Below, one piece after another: positions 16,548 through 23,907 of a DNA stretch of 64,000 nt. The first letter of the stretch is position 1. Each line of letters starts with the position of its first letter. This DNA comes from Leisingera thetidis. GTDB lineage: Bacteria > Pseudomonadota > Alphaproteobacteria > Rhodobacterales > Rhodobacteraceae. The stretch lies in contig NZ_CP109792.1 in the NCBI RefSeq assembly GCF_025857195.1, forward strand, positions 38,876 through 102,875. The letters run 5' to 3'. The notes below the pieces were generated by a model, which had not been told where the DNA came from, made no database searches, and saw only the letters and a program-made list of their open reading frames with translations. The translations under genes were made by a program, and so were the position numbers.

Positions 16548-17573
16548 TTATCTTCCCAATCGCTTTGCCCTCTCGGCCATCCTGACCACCTGCGCGCTCG
16601 CCGTCGCCGCGGCGCTCTTTACCGCAGCAGGAGCGTGTACAGTTCCACGTCCAATCGCCTCACCCGTCGTGAGCGCCCCTATCCGCGCCCTGCCCTGGAC
16701 ACCAGATGTGTTAGCCAGCCCTCGCAGTACCCCTGCGGACCCGCTGACGATCGCCGGTGCCGCCACCACCATTAGGTTTCCCGAGATGCCGCGAACGATC
16801 AGGGGTGTTGCTGCTACAAATCCTTTGGCCAGGAAAACCATGACGAAGAACGGCACGAGCGATCCGATGTTGGTTGCCGAGTTCGGATCACCGAGCTGGG
16901 CTAGCAGCGAATTCGCCATGCCGACGACGGTAGAGAACATTGCTGCGATTACGATGGGGTAGAAGGCATAGCTGACTGTCGTCGAGACCCATCTGTGGAA
17001 GAAATCCTTGGTCGCGTCAAAGAGCGACAGTGCGATCATGATCGGAGCGAGGCCAAGCATGAGTGTCAGCATCATCTTGGCGAAGATGAGTACGATGCCG
17101 GTCATGAAGCCGAGAAGGCTGAGGAGCACCAGGCCAATGCCGCCGAGGATCGCTCCGGTCATCCAGTTGAGGTTGTTGCCGATAGCGTTAAGGTATTGGC
17201 TGAACTCTGTAATCAGTCGGTCGAATTCGGCTGCGAAATAGGTAGCGCCCGCCCCGCCGCCCCCGACTGATGAAATCAGTGCGCCCGCCACATAGTCGAG
17301 CCCACCAATGACTGCATTTGCGACAGCGTTGAAGTTGGCCCAGTTGAAAGCGAAGACCCCTATCAGCATCAGCTTGATCAGGTACCAGAAGAAACTTGCC
17401 CCATCCATGCTGCGGAACTGGAATGCCATGTTGATGCAGACGCCGATCAGCGAAAGCGTGACCATCAGCAGGACGATCGTGCCGGTATTGCTCGCCACGG
17501 CCCCGAACTGGGACTCGGCCGCATCGGCGAGGAAGCCGTCGGCGGTTCCAACCATCCAGCTGACGATGCTCAT
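16548..17573 (-). CDS. virB6: VirB6-like polytopic membrane protein
   Basis: A 341-residue protein with at least six membrane segments in the N-terminal 280 residues, including the conserved TrbL/VirB6 region (MLTLMLGLAPIMIALSLFDATKDFFHRWVS). VirB6 forms part of the inner-membrane stalk base of the type IV channel. The start at 17571-17573 overlaps the stop of the upstream 139-aa gene. Unusually, it is the last gene of the operon, after virB11, rather than between virB5 and virB8. The tail is Ala/Arg-rich. Confidence 0.9.
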   Translation of the reverse strand: MSIVSWMVGTADGFLADAAESQFGAVASNTGTIVLLMVTLSLIGVCINMAFQFRSMDGASFFWYLIKLMLIGVFAFNWANFNAVANAVIGGLDYVAGALISSVGGGGAGATYFAAEFDRLITEFSQYLNAIGNNLNWMTGAILGGIGLVLLSLLGFMTGIVLIFAKMMLTLMLGLAPIMIALSLFDATKDFFHRWVSTTVSYAFYPIVIAAMFSTVVGMANSLLAQLGDPNSATNIGSLVPFFVMVFLAKGFVAATPLIVRGISGNLMVVAAPAIVSGSAGVLRGLANTSGVQGRARIGALTTGEAIGRGTVHAPAAVKSAAATASAQVVRMAERAKRLGR

Positions 17574-17992
17574 TACCAGTTGCCTTGCGCTTCGCAGATA
17601 TCCTGGACGGCGCGGGCGATCTGGTTCTGTTCGTTGCGGAGGGCCAATTGGGCTTGAGTGTGCTCCGCTTGGGTGTTGCTCGCGAACTGTTCCTCGTACT
17701 CGGTCGAAGCGGCATCCCAAGACGGGAAGCGCACATCACAGCCGCAATCGCCACTTTCGTTGATCGCCTCCCATGACCGCAACTCGTAGAGACGCATCAA
17801 CGTCAGCGCCTTGTAGGCTTCCCGCGGATTGATTTCGTCCATCCAAGTCGGGCGCGCCGGACGATCGTTGCAGATCCGGTACTGTTGAGGCGACATATCG
17901 ACCGTGAGATCGTTTGAGATCGGAGGCGAAGTCTGCGCCACAAGTGGGCCCGCAAGGGCGGCAAGCATAACTGCGAGGATTGGTTTTCGCAT
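17573..17992 (-). CDS. exported 139-aa protein of the virB operon
   Basis: It has a signal peptide (MRKPILAVMLAALAGPLVAQ) and a mature part with four cysteines (YRICNDR, GDCGCDV, VQDICEAQ), so it is probably periplasmic and disulphide-bonded. I do not recognise the family. It sits between virB11 and virB6 with tight spacing, so it is most likely a pilus or channel accessory factor. The start at 17990-17992 is chosen because it begins the signal peptide. Confidence 0.75.
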   Translation of the reverse strand: MRKPILAVMLAALAGPLVAQTSPPISNDLTVDMSPQQYRICNDRPARPTWMDEINPREAYKALTLMRLYELRSWEAINESGDCGCDVRFPSWDAASTEYEEQFASNTQAEHTQAQLALRNEQNQIARAVQDICEAQGNW

Positions 17993-18008
17993 CTGGGGGG
18001 GTCCTTTT

Positions 18009-19043
18009 TTACTCAGCGGCAACGGAGGGGCTCTTGTTGCCTCTGCCGTCGACCGTGTCGAGGTTCAAATCTGTGGTTTGACCCGGCAGGAAGAACTCGG
18101 TGATTCCGCGCGCGCCTTCATGGCGGCCTGCCTGAATGATCACGTCGATTGAGCCCTCGATATAATCGATCATGTCGGCATAGGTCATCGGCACATCGGT
18201 TTTCAGGGCGGCGATGGCGAGGCGGCGAACAGCAAGTTGTGGAGTCTCGGCATGGAGCGTAGTCAGCGATCCACCGTGGCCGGTGTTGATTGCCTCGAGA
18301 AACGTCATCGCCTCGCGCCCGCGGACTTCGCCTAGGACGATCCGGTCAGGTCGCATGCGAAGCGTTGAGGCCAAGAGCACATCGGCACCGCGGGCATCCG
18401 TGTCCCGGTCCGCGATCAACGTCACGGCATTGGGCTGCTCGGGGCGCAGCTCGGCCGCCTCCTCGATGGTGATGATCCGCTCTTCGGGCGGGATCAGTGA
18501 AAGGATCTTGCGCGCCGCGACCGTCTTGCCGGTCGATGTACCGCCCGAAACGATCATGTTGAGCTTGTTCTCGACGCAGAAGCGCAGCGCGGCGTCGATG
18601 TCGCCGGAGGCAACCACATTGCGCAGCGCGGCGTTTCGTTCGCGCCGCAGACATTCGAGGCTGCGCTCCTTTCCATAGAGGAAGCCGAGCCGGATTGCCT
18701 CCAGCGGCAGGGAGGAGAAGAACCGCAACGATATTGAAAACCCGCCCTCGACTGCCGGCGGCTGGATCACCTGCGCGCGGATCGGGCGATCTCGATATAG
18801 GATCGAGACCGAGACAATGGGCTTCTTCGTGCTGAGCGTCGTCGAGGCGGCCGAGGCGATCTGGTTGCCGAGGTCCTTGATCTCGGTCTGGCTCAGCGGG
18901 CTGCCGAGACCTCGCATGAAGTGATCGCCCTGGAATTCGCCCCAGACTTGTCCGTCGGGATTGATGCAGATCTCGATCGTGTCGTCGCGCAGGACCTCGG
19001 GGCCGAAACGGTCGAGCGACGCTTCCAGATAACTTGCAGCCAT
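18009..19043 (-). CDS. virB11: VirB11 traffic ATPase
   Basis: A 344-residue hexameric ATPase of the VirB11/GspE group that drives pilus assembly and substrate transfer. It has the Walker A GGTSTGKTVAARKIL (about residue 165), the Asp box ERIITIEEAAELR, the His box region NTGHGGSLTTLHAETP, and ALKTDVPMTYADMIDYIEGSIDVIIQAGR near the end. The start at 19041-19043 is one base after the virB10 stop. Confidence 0.95.
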   Translation of the reverse strand: MAASYLEASLDRFGPEVLRDDTIEICINPDGQVWGEFQGDHFMRGLGSPLSQTEIKDLGNQIASAASTTLSTKKPIVSVSILYRDRPIRAQVIQPPAVEGGFSISLRFFSSLPLEAIRLGFLYGKERSLECLRRERNAALRNVVASGDIDAALRFCVENKLNMIVSGGTSTGKTVAARKILSLIPPEERIITIEEAAELRPEQPNAVTLIADRDTDARGADVLLASTLRMRPDRIVLGEVRGREAMTFLEAINTGHGGSLTTLHAETPQLAVRRLAIAALKTDVPMTYADMIDYIEGSIDVIIQAGRHEGARGITEFFLPGQTTDLNLDTVDGRGNKSPSVAAE

Positions 19044-19044
19044 G

Positions 19045-20370
19045 TCAGAAAATCTCGAGGTCACGATCGACCATGACCGTGATCCGTGTACCCTGATCGA
19101 CATGTATCACTGGCCGGATCGCCAGATAGTCCTGCATCACGCTTTGCGTGCTATCGCGCAGGTCGGTGCCGACATCACTCGCAACATCGGCCGCCACCTC
19201 GCTGTCGATTTGACCCGCTGCAGCCGCAGGCAGGGCGCCGATCAAGGAGATCAGCGCGGCCGAGCCGAAGCGTTGCGCGAAACGGGTGTCGACAAACCCG
19301 GTGGTGCCAGTACGGCCGAGTTCGTCTCCACCGAAGGCGCTGATCTGCACGGTCTGATTGTCGGGCAAGATGATCCGGTCCCATGCCACCATGACGCGCG
19401 ATTGGGCGAGTGCGACATCGGAGCGGTAGCGCCCGATCAGCCGCGCGCCGCGCGGGATCAGGATACGGGTTCCATCGAAAGAATGGACGTCTTCCGAGAC
19501 GATGGCGCGGATCGCGCCGGGCAGTGTGCTGTCGAGAGCCGTCTCTGTCACAGCCTGAATCATGGTGCCCTGAACAACCGTGTTCGATGGGTTCGCGATC
19601 ACTTCGGCACGTGTCACCTGCGCAGGTTGTGCGCCCGAACGAACAAAGGCTTCATCTGCATTCAAACGTGCGGCTTCCAGCGTGTTCTCCCTATCCGCAC
19701 CCGCGCCCATCCCGGAGAACGCGATCATAGGAGACGCGATACGCTCTGCGCGGGCCTCAGCTTCAGCAGCGCGCCGCCTTTCGAGTTCGGCCAGCCGCAA
19801 TTCTTCTTCACTTGGTCCCAATGAGGTCGGCTCTGGTGGTGCAAGCCGTGCAAGTTCCAAGTCCATGCGGAGCTGATCCAATTCGCGGTACCGCTCGGTC
19901 AGCTGCCGCTCGAGGGCACGCTGAGCCTCGGCGGATGCTTCCTGTAAGGTGGCAATTTGCGCCGTCAGGTCCGCAATAGCCTGCTCCGCCCCGCTATCCG
20001 CGGCCTCGGCCGGTCTTGCGCGCAGTTCCTCGAGTTCCGCTCTCAATGTCGCAAGACTTTCCATCAGCGCGAGTTCAGACTCGCTCGGACCTGTGTCCGC
20101 AGGCGGGGCTTGGCTGGGCTCCGGGGTAGAAATCGGCGCCAGATCTCCGAATCCGGGGCCGCTGCTCTGGAACTCCTCCGGCGCGGCGGTCGCCATTGGT
20201 GCTTCTGCCGACGGCTGTAGGGCAGCCCACGCCAGACCACCTGCTGCGGCGATGCCGACGACTCCAAGGATCGCGGCAAGCGGTGCAGGCCGCTTGTTTG
20301 CCTTCGCTTTGCCTGTCGAACCTTCGAGAGCCGCGAGGCGCGCGGCGAGGTCTTCCGTACCTTCGGTCAT
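19045..20370 (-). CDS. virB10: VirB10-like channel protein
   Basis: A 441-residue bitopic protein spanning both membranes. A short cytoplasmic tail is followed by one membrane helix (AAILGVVGIAAAGGLAWAAL, about residues 31-50), a long Pro/Glu/Ala-rich periplasmic stretch with coiled-coil character (about residues 80-200), and the conserved C-terminal TrbI/VirB10 beta domain (VQGTMIQAVTETALDSTLPGAIRAIVSEDVHSFDGTRILIPRGARLIGRY). It starts in the virB9 stop (ATGA). Confidence 0.95.
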   Translation of the reverse strand: MTEGTEDLAARLAALEGSTGKAKANKRPAPLAAILGVVGIAAAGGLAWAALQPSAEAPMATAAPEEFQSSGPGFGDLAPISTPEPSQAPPADTGPSESELALMESLATLRAELEELRARPAEAADSGAEQAIADLTAQIATLQEASAEAQRALERQLTERYRELDQLRMDLELARLAPPEPTSLGPSEEELRLAELERRRAAEAEARAERIASPMIAFSGMGAGADRENTLEAARLNADEAFVRSGAQPAQVTRAEVIANPSNTVVQGTMIQAVTETALDSTLPGAIRAIVSEDVHSFDGTRILIPRGARLIGRYRSDVALAQSRVMVAWDRIILPDNQTVQISAFGGDELGRTGTTGFVDTRFAQRFGSAALISLIGALPAAAAGQIDSEVAADVASDVGTDLRDSTQSVMQDYLAIRPVIHVDQGTRITVMVDRDLEIF

Positions 20371-21068
20371 GATGTGGCCTGTCCTGCGTCCTGGACGCAA
20401 ATCACCTCTTCGCCGAGGCGAAGGACCCATTGCCGGTTGACGCCGGACACGCGGATGACGCCGTCACTCAAGGCCTGGCTGTTCACCGCGCGTTCCCTGC
20501 CGTTCGAATATCGGAAGATGGCGGGCACCGGCGCATTCCGTGCGAACCGGAAATACGTGAAGGTACCATCATCCCAGATGGCCGTCGGCGTGAACTCTTC
20601 TCGGGCACTGACCGCATAGTTCGCGTTCGGCGCATCGGCCGCAACCGCCCTGGTGGGTTGCACGCGGTTTTCAGGATAGCGGAACTGCACGACATAATGC
20701 GGCGTCTCCCGGGCTTCGACGACATGGAAGTAGTAGGAGCGACGGTTGGTGTAGACGGTGATGTTGGTGGCGACGCCAGATGCTGTCGGCTTGATGGCGA
20801 AGGCACGGCCACCCGGGACACCGTCGAATTGAAACCCGACCGTATCGCCGGCGATGATCGAGCGGATGGTTTCACCCTCACCGAATTCGACTGTGGTGAC
20901 GCGGGTCAGAGTCGTGACGACACGGTAAACCTGGCCTTCAGTCCAGGTCGCGACGCGCACGCGATTGTCATGAGAACCTGGGCGGGGCGTAGTTTCGGCC
21001 AAAGCAGTCGTTCCCGCGAACGCGAGAATACTGGCGGCCAGCAGCGCAGAGATTGGAGTGCGAGTCAT
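20367..21068 (-). CDS. virB9: VirB9-like outer-membrane core protein
   Basis: A 233-residue periplasmic protein with signal peptide (MTRTPISALLAASILAFAGTTALA). It follows the VirB9/CagX pattern: SHDNRVRVATWTEGQVYRV near the N-terminus, then a C-terminal domain with DDGTFTYFRFARNAPVPAIFRYSNGRERAVN. VirB9 builds the outer ring with VirB10 and a VirB7-like lipoprotein. The start at 21066-21068 overlaps the virB8 stop by ATGA; the longer upstream frame lies inside virB8 and is a shadow. Confidence 0.94.
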   Translation of the reverse strand: MTRTPISALLAASILAFAGTTALAETTPRPGSHDNRVRVATWTEGQVYRVVTTLTRVTTVEFGEGETIRSIIAGDTVGFQFDGVPGGRAFAIKPTASGVATNITVYTNRRSYYFHVVEARETPHYVVQFRYPENRVQPTRAVAADAPNANYAVSAREEFTPTAIWDDGTFTYFRFARNAPVPAIFRYSNGRERAVNSQALSDGVIRVSGVNRQWVLRLGEEVICVQDAGQATS

Positions 21069-21730
21069 TCGGAACGGTCCGATCGGATGGCATATTGGGT
21101 AACGGTGAAACCGAAAGGGTTTTGCCAAACATCGTCGATCGCGCGGGTCCGCTCGGGCCGGAATTCGAACATCAACGTGGCAGTGAACGATCCATCCTGT
21201 ACCCCCTGAGGGCTGGTCAGGCGCTTTTTGAGCCGCACCTGGGCGCGGTTTTCGCCAATAAGGGTGATCGATGCGATCTCGACAGCCATCTCGGCCGCAG
21301 CCCCGTAACGCGTCGGCGGATAGCTGTCCTGCCCCGATGTCCACATCCCGCGCATGCTGGCCTCGGCCGATCCGGAAGACTGTGCCAGGACACGGCGGAC
21401 ACGAAGATCGTTGTCGAGCTGGTTGTAGGTTTCGCGGTCGAAAATGTAGCGGTAGATTTGCGCTTCGATCACGGCAGGCCGTTCGGCGAGCGACACGGTT
21501 TCAACCGTGGCATTGGGGAGCGCCATCCCGGTCGCGGGATCGTAGGGCACAACCACGGGAGGCGGCGTCTCGACCATCAGCGCGACAGCCGCAGCCGTCA
21601 GACAGCCGAACACGCCAAAACCTGCCCCGGAAAGGCCGATCACCCGCCAAAGCTGCTCCCGGCGCAGGGCACCGTAGACAAGTTCCTCTTCCACGAGCTC
21701 GCGCGCAGTCATCCCCCCTGCCCCACTCAT
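21065..21730 (-). CDS. virB8: VirB8-like inner-membrane assembly factor
   Basis: A 221-residue bitopic protein: cytoplasmic N-terminus, one membrane helix (VIGLSGAGFGVFGCLTAAAVALMV, about residues 30-53), then an NTF2-like periplasmic domain (AQIYRYIFDRETYNQLDNDLRVRRVLAQSSGSAE; RLTSPQGVQDGSFTATLMFEF). VirB8 nucleates channel assembly. It overlaps virB5 upstream by ATGA and virB9 downstream by ATGA. Confidence 0.93.
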   Translation of the reverse strand: MSGAGGMTARELVEEELVYGALRREQLWRVIGLSGAGFGVFGCLTAAAVALMVETPPPVVVPYDPATGMALPNATVETVSLAERPAVIEAQIYRYIFDRETYNQLDNDLRVRRVLAQSSGSAEASMRGMWTSGQDSYPPTRYGAAAEMAVEIASITLIGENRAQVRLKKRLTSPQGVQDGSFTATLMFEFRPERTRAIDDVWQNPFGFTVTQYAIRSDRSE

Positions 21731-22524
21731 GGCTCAAGATCCGGCAAGGTGAAGTCCATGTAGCGGCGTTCTTCGGCAACCGTGGCGGCGTCAACCACGC
21801 CTGTATTGCCTGAGCCGAGGGTCTGGATCGCTTCCAGCTCCCACATCCGTGTCATGGCGATGGCGAGTTCTGCCGTGACGCGCGTGTTATGATCCATCGA
21901 GGCTTTGAGATCTTCCATGTCCGGGATCATCTCGACCAGACGTTCCACCCGTTCGAGAGACTGTTCCGCCTCTGCGTGGCTGTTCTGCGCCGCCGCCGAC
22001 ATCACAGCACCTGTGGTTGCCCGCGTGGCCACGCCTTCGGCGCCCGGATTGCCGCTGGTGGCGATCTCGCGGAGTGAATCCTCGTCGAACCCGGCACTTG
22101 CCAGCGCCTGTTCCATCTGCGTGCGCATGGGCCCGGCATTGGGCCCGATGAGCGCGCTCCAATCGCCCCCCTGGATGCCTCGGATCAGGCCGGGGATGTC
22201 TTCGAAGTTGGCCTCAAGCAAGGTGTCGAGGTCCCCGCCCATGGCAAGCCCGAGGATGCTGCGCGGCCCGGTGAGCGAGGCATACATCTCGTTCAGCTGA
22301 TCGAGTTGGCTTTGCAGCATGTCCAGTTGCTCCAACGCATTGTCCAGAAGATCCGTCTGGACCCCGAAATCCTGCAGCATCTGCTGAAGCTGGCGGATTT
22401 CCTGGGCAATGTTCTGGGTGTCCACAGTGGGCACACCCTGTGCCCCGGCAGGTCCGGTGACATTGAGTGCAAGCGCGAGAGCGATGCTACCGGCGAAAAG
22501 GGAACGGGGCAGGCGCAGATTCAA
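21727..22524 (-). CDS. virB5: VirB5-like minor pilus protein
   Basis: A 265-residue exported protein with a signal peptide ending near AGAQGVPTVD, then a helical coiled-coil region (EIRQLQQMLQDFGVQTDLLDNALEQLDMLQSQLDQLNEM) and a C-terminal helical part, as in VirB5/TrbJ. VirB5 caps the pilus and contacts the recipient. The ends (AQGVPT.. at the N-terminus; ERRYMDFTLPDL at the C-terminus) closely match the ends of the preceding gene product, suggesting a duplicated framework. Confidence 0.88.
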   Translation of the reverse strand: MNLRLPRSLFAGSIALALALNVTGPAGAQGVPTVDTQNIAQEIRQLQQMLQDFGVQTDLLDNALEQLDMLQSQLDQLNEMYASLTGPRSILGLAMGGDLDTLLEANFEDIPGLIRGIQGGDWSALIGPNAGPMRTQMEQALASAGFDEDSLREIATSGNPGAEGVATRATTGAVMSAAAQNSHAEAEQSLERVERLVEMIPDMEDLKASMDHNTRVTAELAIAMTRMWELEAIQTLGSGNTGVVDAATVAEERRYMDFTLPDLEP

Positions 22525-23687
22525 CGCAAATCCTCCTGACTGAAATCCATGAATTGCCGCTCGGCAGCCTGGGCCGCCGCCAAGGCGATCTGCTCGGCGC
22601 TGAGTGGCTCGGTTCGGGCGGCCTTGATCCGGGTTCGGATTGCGACCAGTCGGGCAAGTTCTGCCCGGGCATAGGTGTTGAGCGCGATGGCCTCGTGGAG
22701 ATCCTCGGTCTCACTGATGCGTGTAATGATGTCCTGAACCCGCAGGGCGGCGGCGCGGACCGAGACCAGCGAATAGTCGCCATAGACCCCTGCGCCATGG
22801 GCCGAGAGGCTGAAACTCGCGTTGGCGAGGAGCACAGGGTCGATGGTGCCGAGCGCATCGATGCCGCCTACGGCCGCGAGGTAGCTGTTGTACTGCTGCG
22901 GAATCACCACGACATAATGCTGGGTTTCCGCGAAGGGTGGCACACCGCCATAATCCTGCACATTGCCCGGCCCGGCGTTATAGGCGGCGAGCGCATGGAT
23001 AATGTTGCCATCGAACATGTTCAGCATTTGTGAGAGGTATCGCGCACCGCCGGTGACCTGCAGATAGGGATCGTCGTAATAGGCCGGGTAGATCCCAAGA
23101 TCGCCCGCGGTACCGGGCATGATCTGGGTAAGTCCGAAGGCCCCCACGGGTGAGCGTGCCCCAATCTGGAAACGACTTTCCTGCCAGATCAGCGCCTGCA
23201 AGAGACAGCGCCATTGCACGAGCGAAAGACCTGCGCGGCCGACCCCGGACAGACTATGGGTGTCGCGTGCTGCGCGGATGATCAGCTCCTCGATCCCCTC
23301 CCTGGCATCGCCGAACATCCGCGCTGCCGCTGGATTGGTGTCCTCGGGCGCATAAAGACTGGCGGCCGCGCTTTCGACGTTGTCTACCGCCCCCTGCCCC
23401 GCCTCGAGCCCCGCCACGGTTCCGGCCACGTCTCCAGCGCCAAGCGACATGGCATCCATCAGCCCTTCGAGGGAGGCGAGTTGCTGGCGCTCGATTTCGG
23501 CCAGTTCCTCCTCGCGGCTTAGCCGGTCCTGCTGCAGTGCCAGGTCCCGATCGGTCTGCTCAAGGATGGCCTGCCGCTCCGCGAAGAGGCGCAGGTCGAA
23601 GGTCGGCACGCCCTGGGCGACCGCTGGCCCCGCCGTGGGACCTGCCAGCGCAAAACCGATCATCGAGAGAGGAAGCCAGGTCCGCAT
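22521..23687 (-). CDS. VirB5-like/lytic transglycosylase fusion
   Basis: A 388-residue exported protein. After the signal peptide and AQGVPTFD comes a VirB5-like coiled coil (AILEQTDRDLALQQDRLSREEELAEIERQQLASLEGLMDAM). A soluble lytic transglycosylase domain follows in the middle (ALIWQESRFQIGARSPVGAFGLTQIMPGTAGDLGI, with catalytic Glu in WQESRF; ALAAYNAGPGNV). A C-terminal helical part ends ERQFMDFSQEDL, like the next gene. It would cut peptidoglycan where the channel is assembled. The start at 23685-23687 gives a clean signal peptide; the longer frame overlaps the lipoprotein gene. Confidence 0.88.
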   Translation of the reverse strand: MRTWLPLSMIGFALAGPTAGPAVAQGVPTFDLRLFAERQAILEQTDRDLALQQDRLSREEELAEIERQQLASLEGLMDAMSLGAGDVAGTVAGLEAGQGAVDNVESAAASLYAPEDTNPAAARMFGDAREGIEELIIRAARDTHSLSGVGRAGLSLVQWRCLLQALIWQESRFQIGARSPVGAFGLTQIMPGTAGDLGIYPAYYDDPYLQVTGGARYLSQMLNMFDGNIIHALAAYNAGPGNVQDYGGVPPFAETQHYVVVIPQQYNSYLAAVGGIDALGTIDPVLLANASFSLSAHGAGVYGDYSLVSVRAAALRVQDIITRISETEDLHEAIALNTYARAELARLVAIRTRIKAARTEPLSAEQIALAAAQAAERQFMDFSQEDLR

Positions 23688-23691
23688 TGGC

Positions 23692-23907
23692 TTAACCGCT
23701 CGCACCCAAGAGGACAAAATCGCAGGCCGTGTCGCGGCGCGTGACCTCCGCCCCCATGGTCGAGATCGTGGCTGTGGCAGTTCCTGCCTGCGCAGGAGCC
23801 TCGCGAAAATTGAAGCAGTTGGCTTGCGGGGGGTTATGCTGCGCACAGGCTGTCAGGGTCAGGCCGAGCCCGAGCAGCACGACGCTGCGAATGATGATAC
23901 GGGTCAT
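23692..23907 (-). CDS. small lipoprotein, VirB7 or exclusion candidate
   Basis: A 71-residue protein with a lipoprotein signal (LGLGLTLTACAQHN; lipobox L-T-A-C, modified Cys at about residue 21). The mature part has two further cysteines (QANCFNF, DTACDFV). By position in the operon, directly after virB4 and coupled by ATGA, it could be the VirB7-like lipoprotein that stabilises VirB9, or an entry-exclusion lipoprotein. The sequence alone does not decide between these. Confidence 0.75.
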   Translation of the reverse strand: MTRIIIRSVVLLGLGLTLTACAQHNPPQANCFNFREAPAQAGTATATISTMGAEVTRRDTACDFVLLGASG

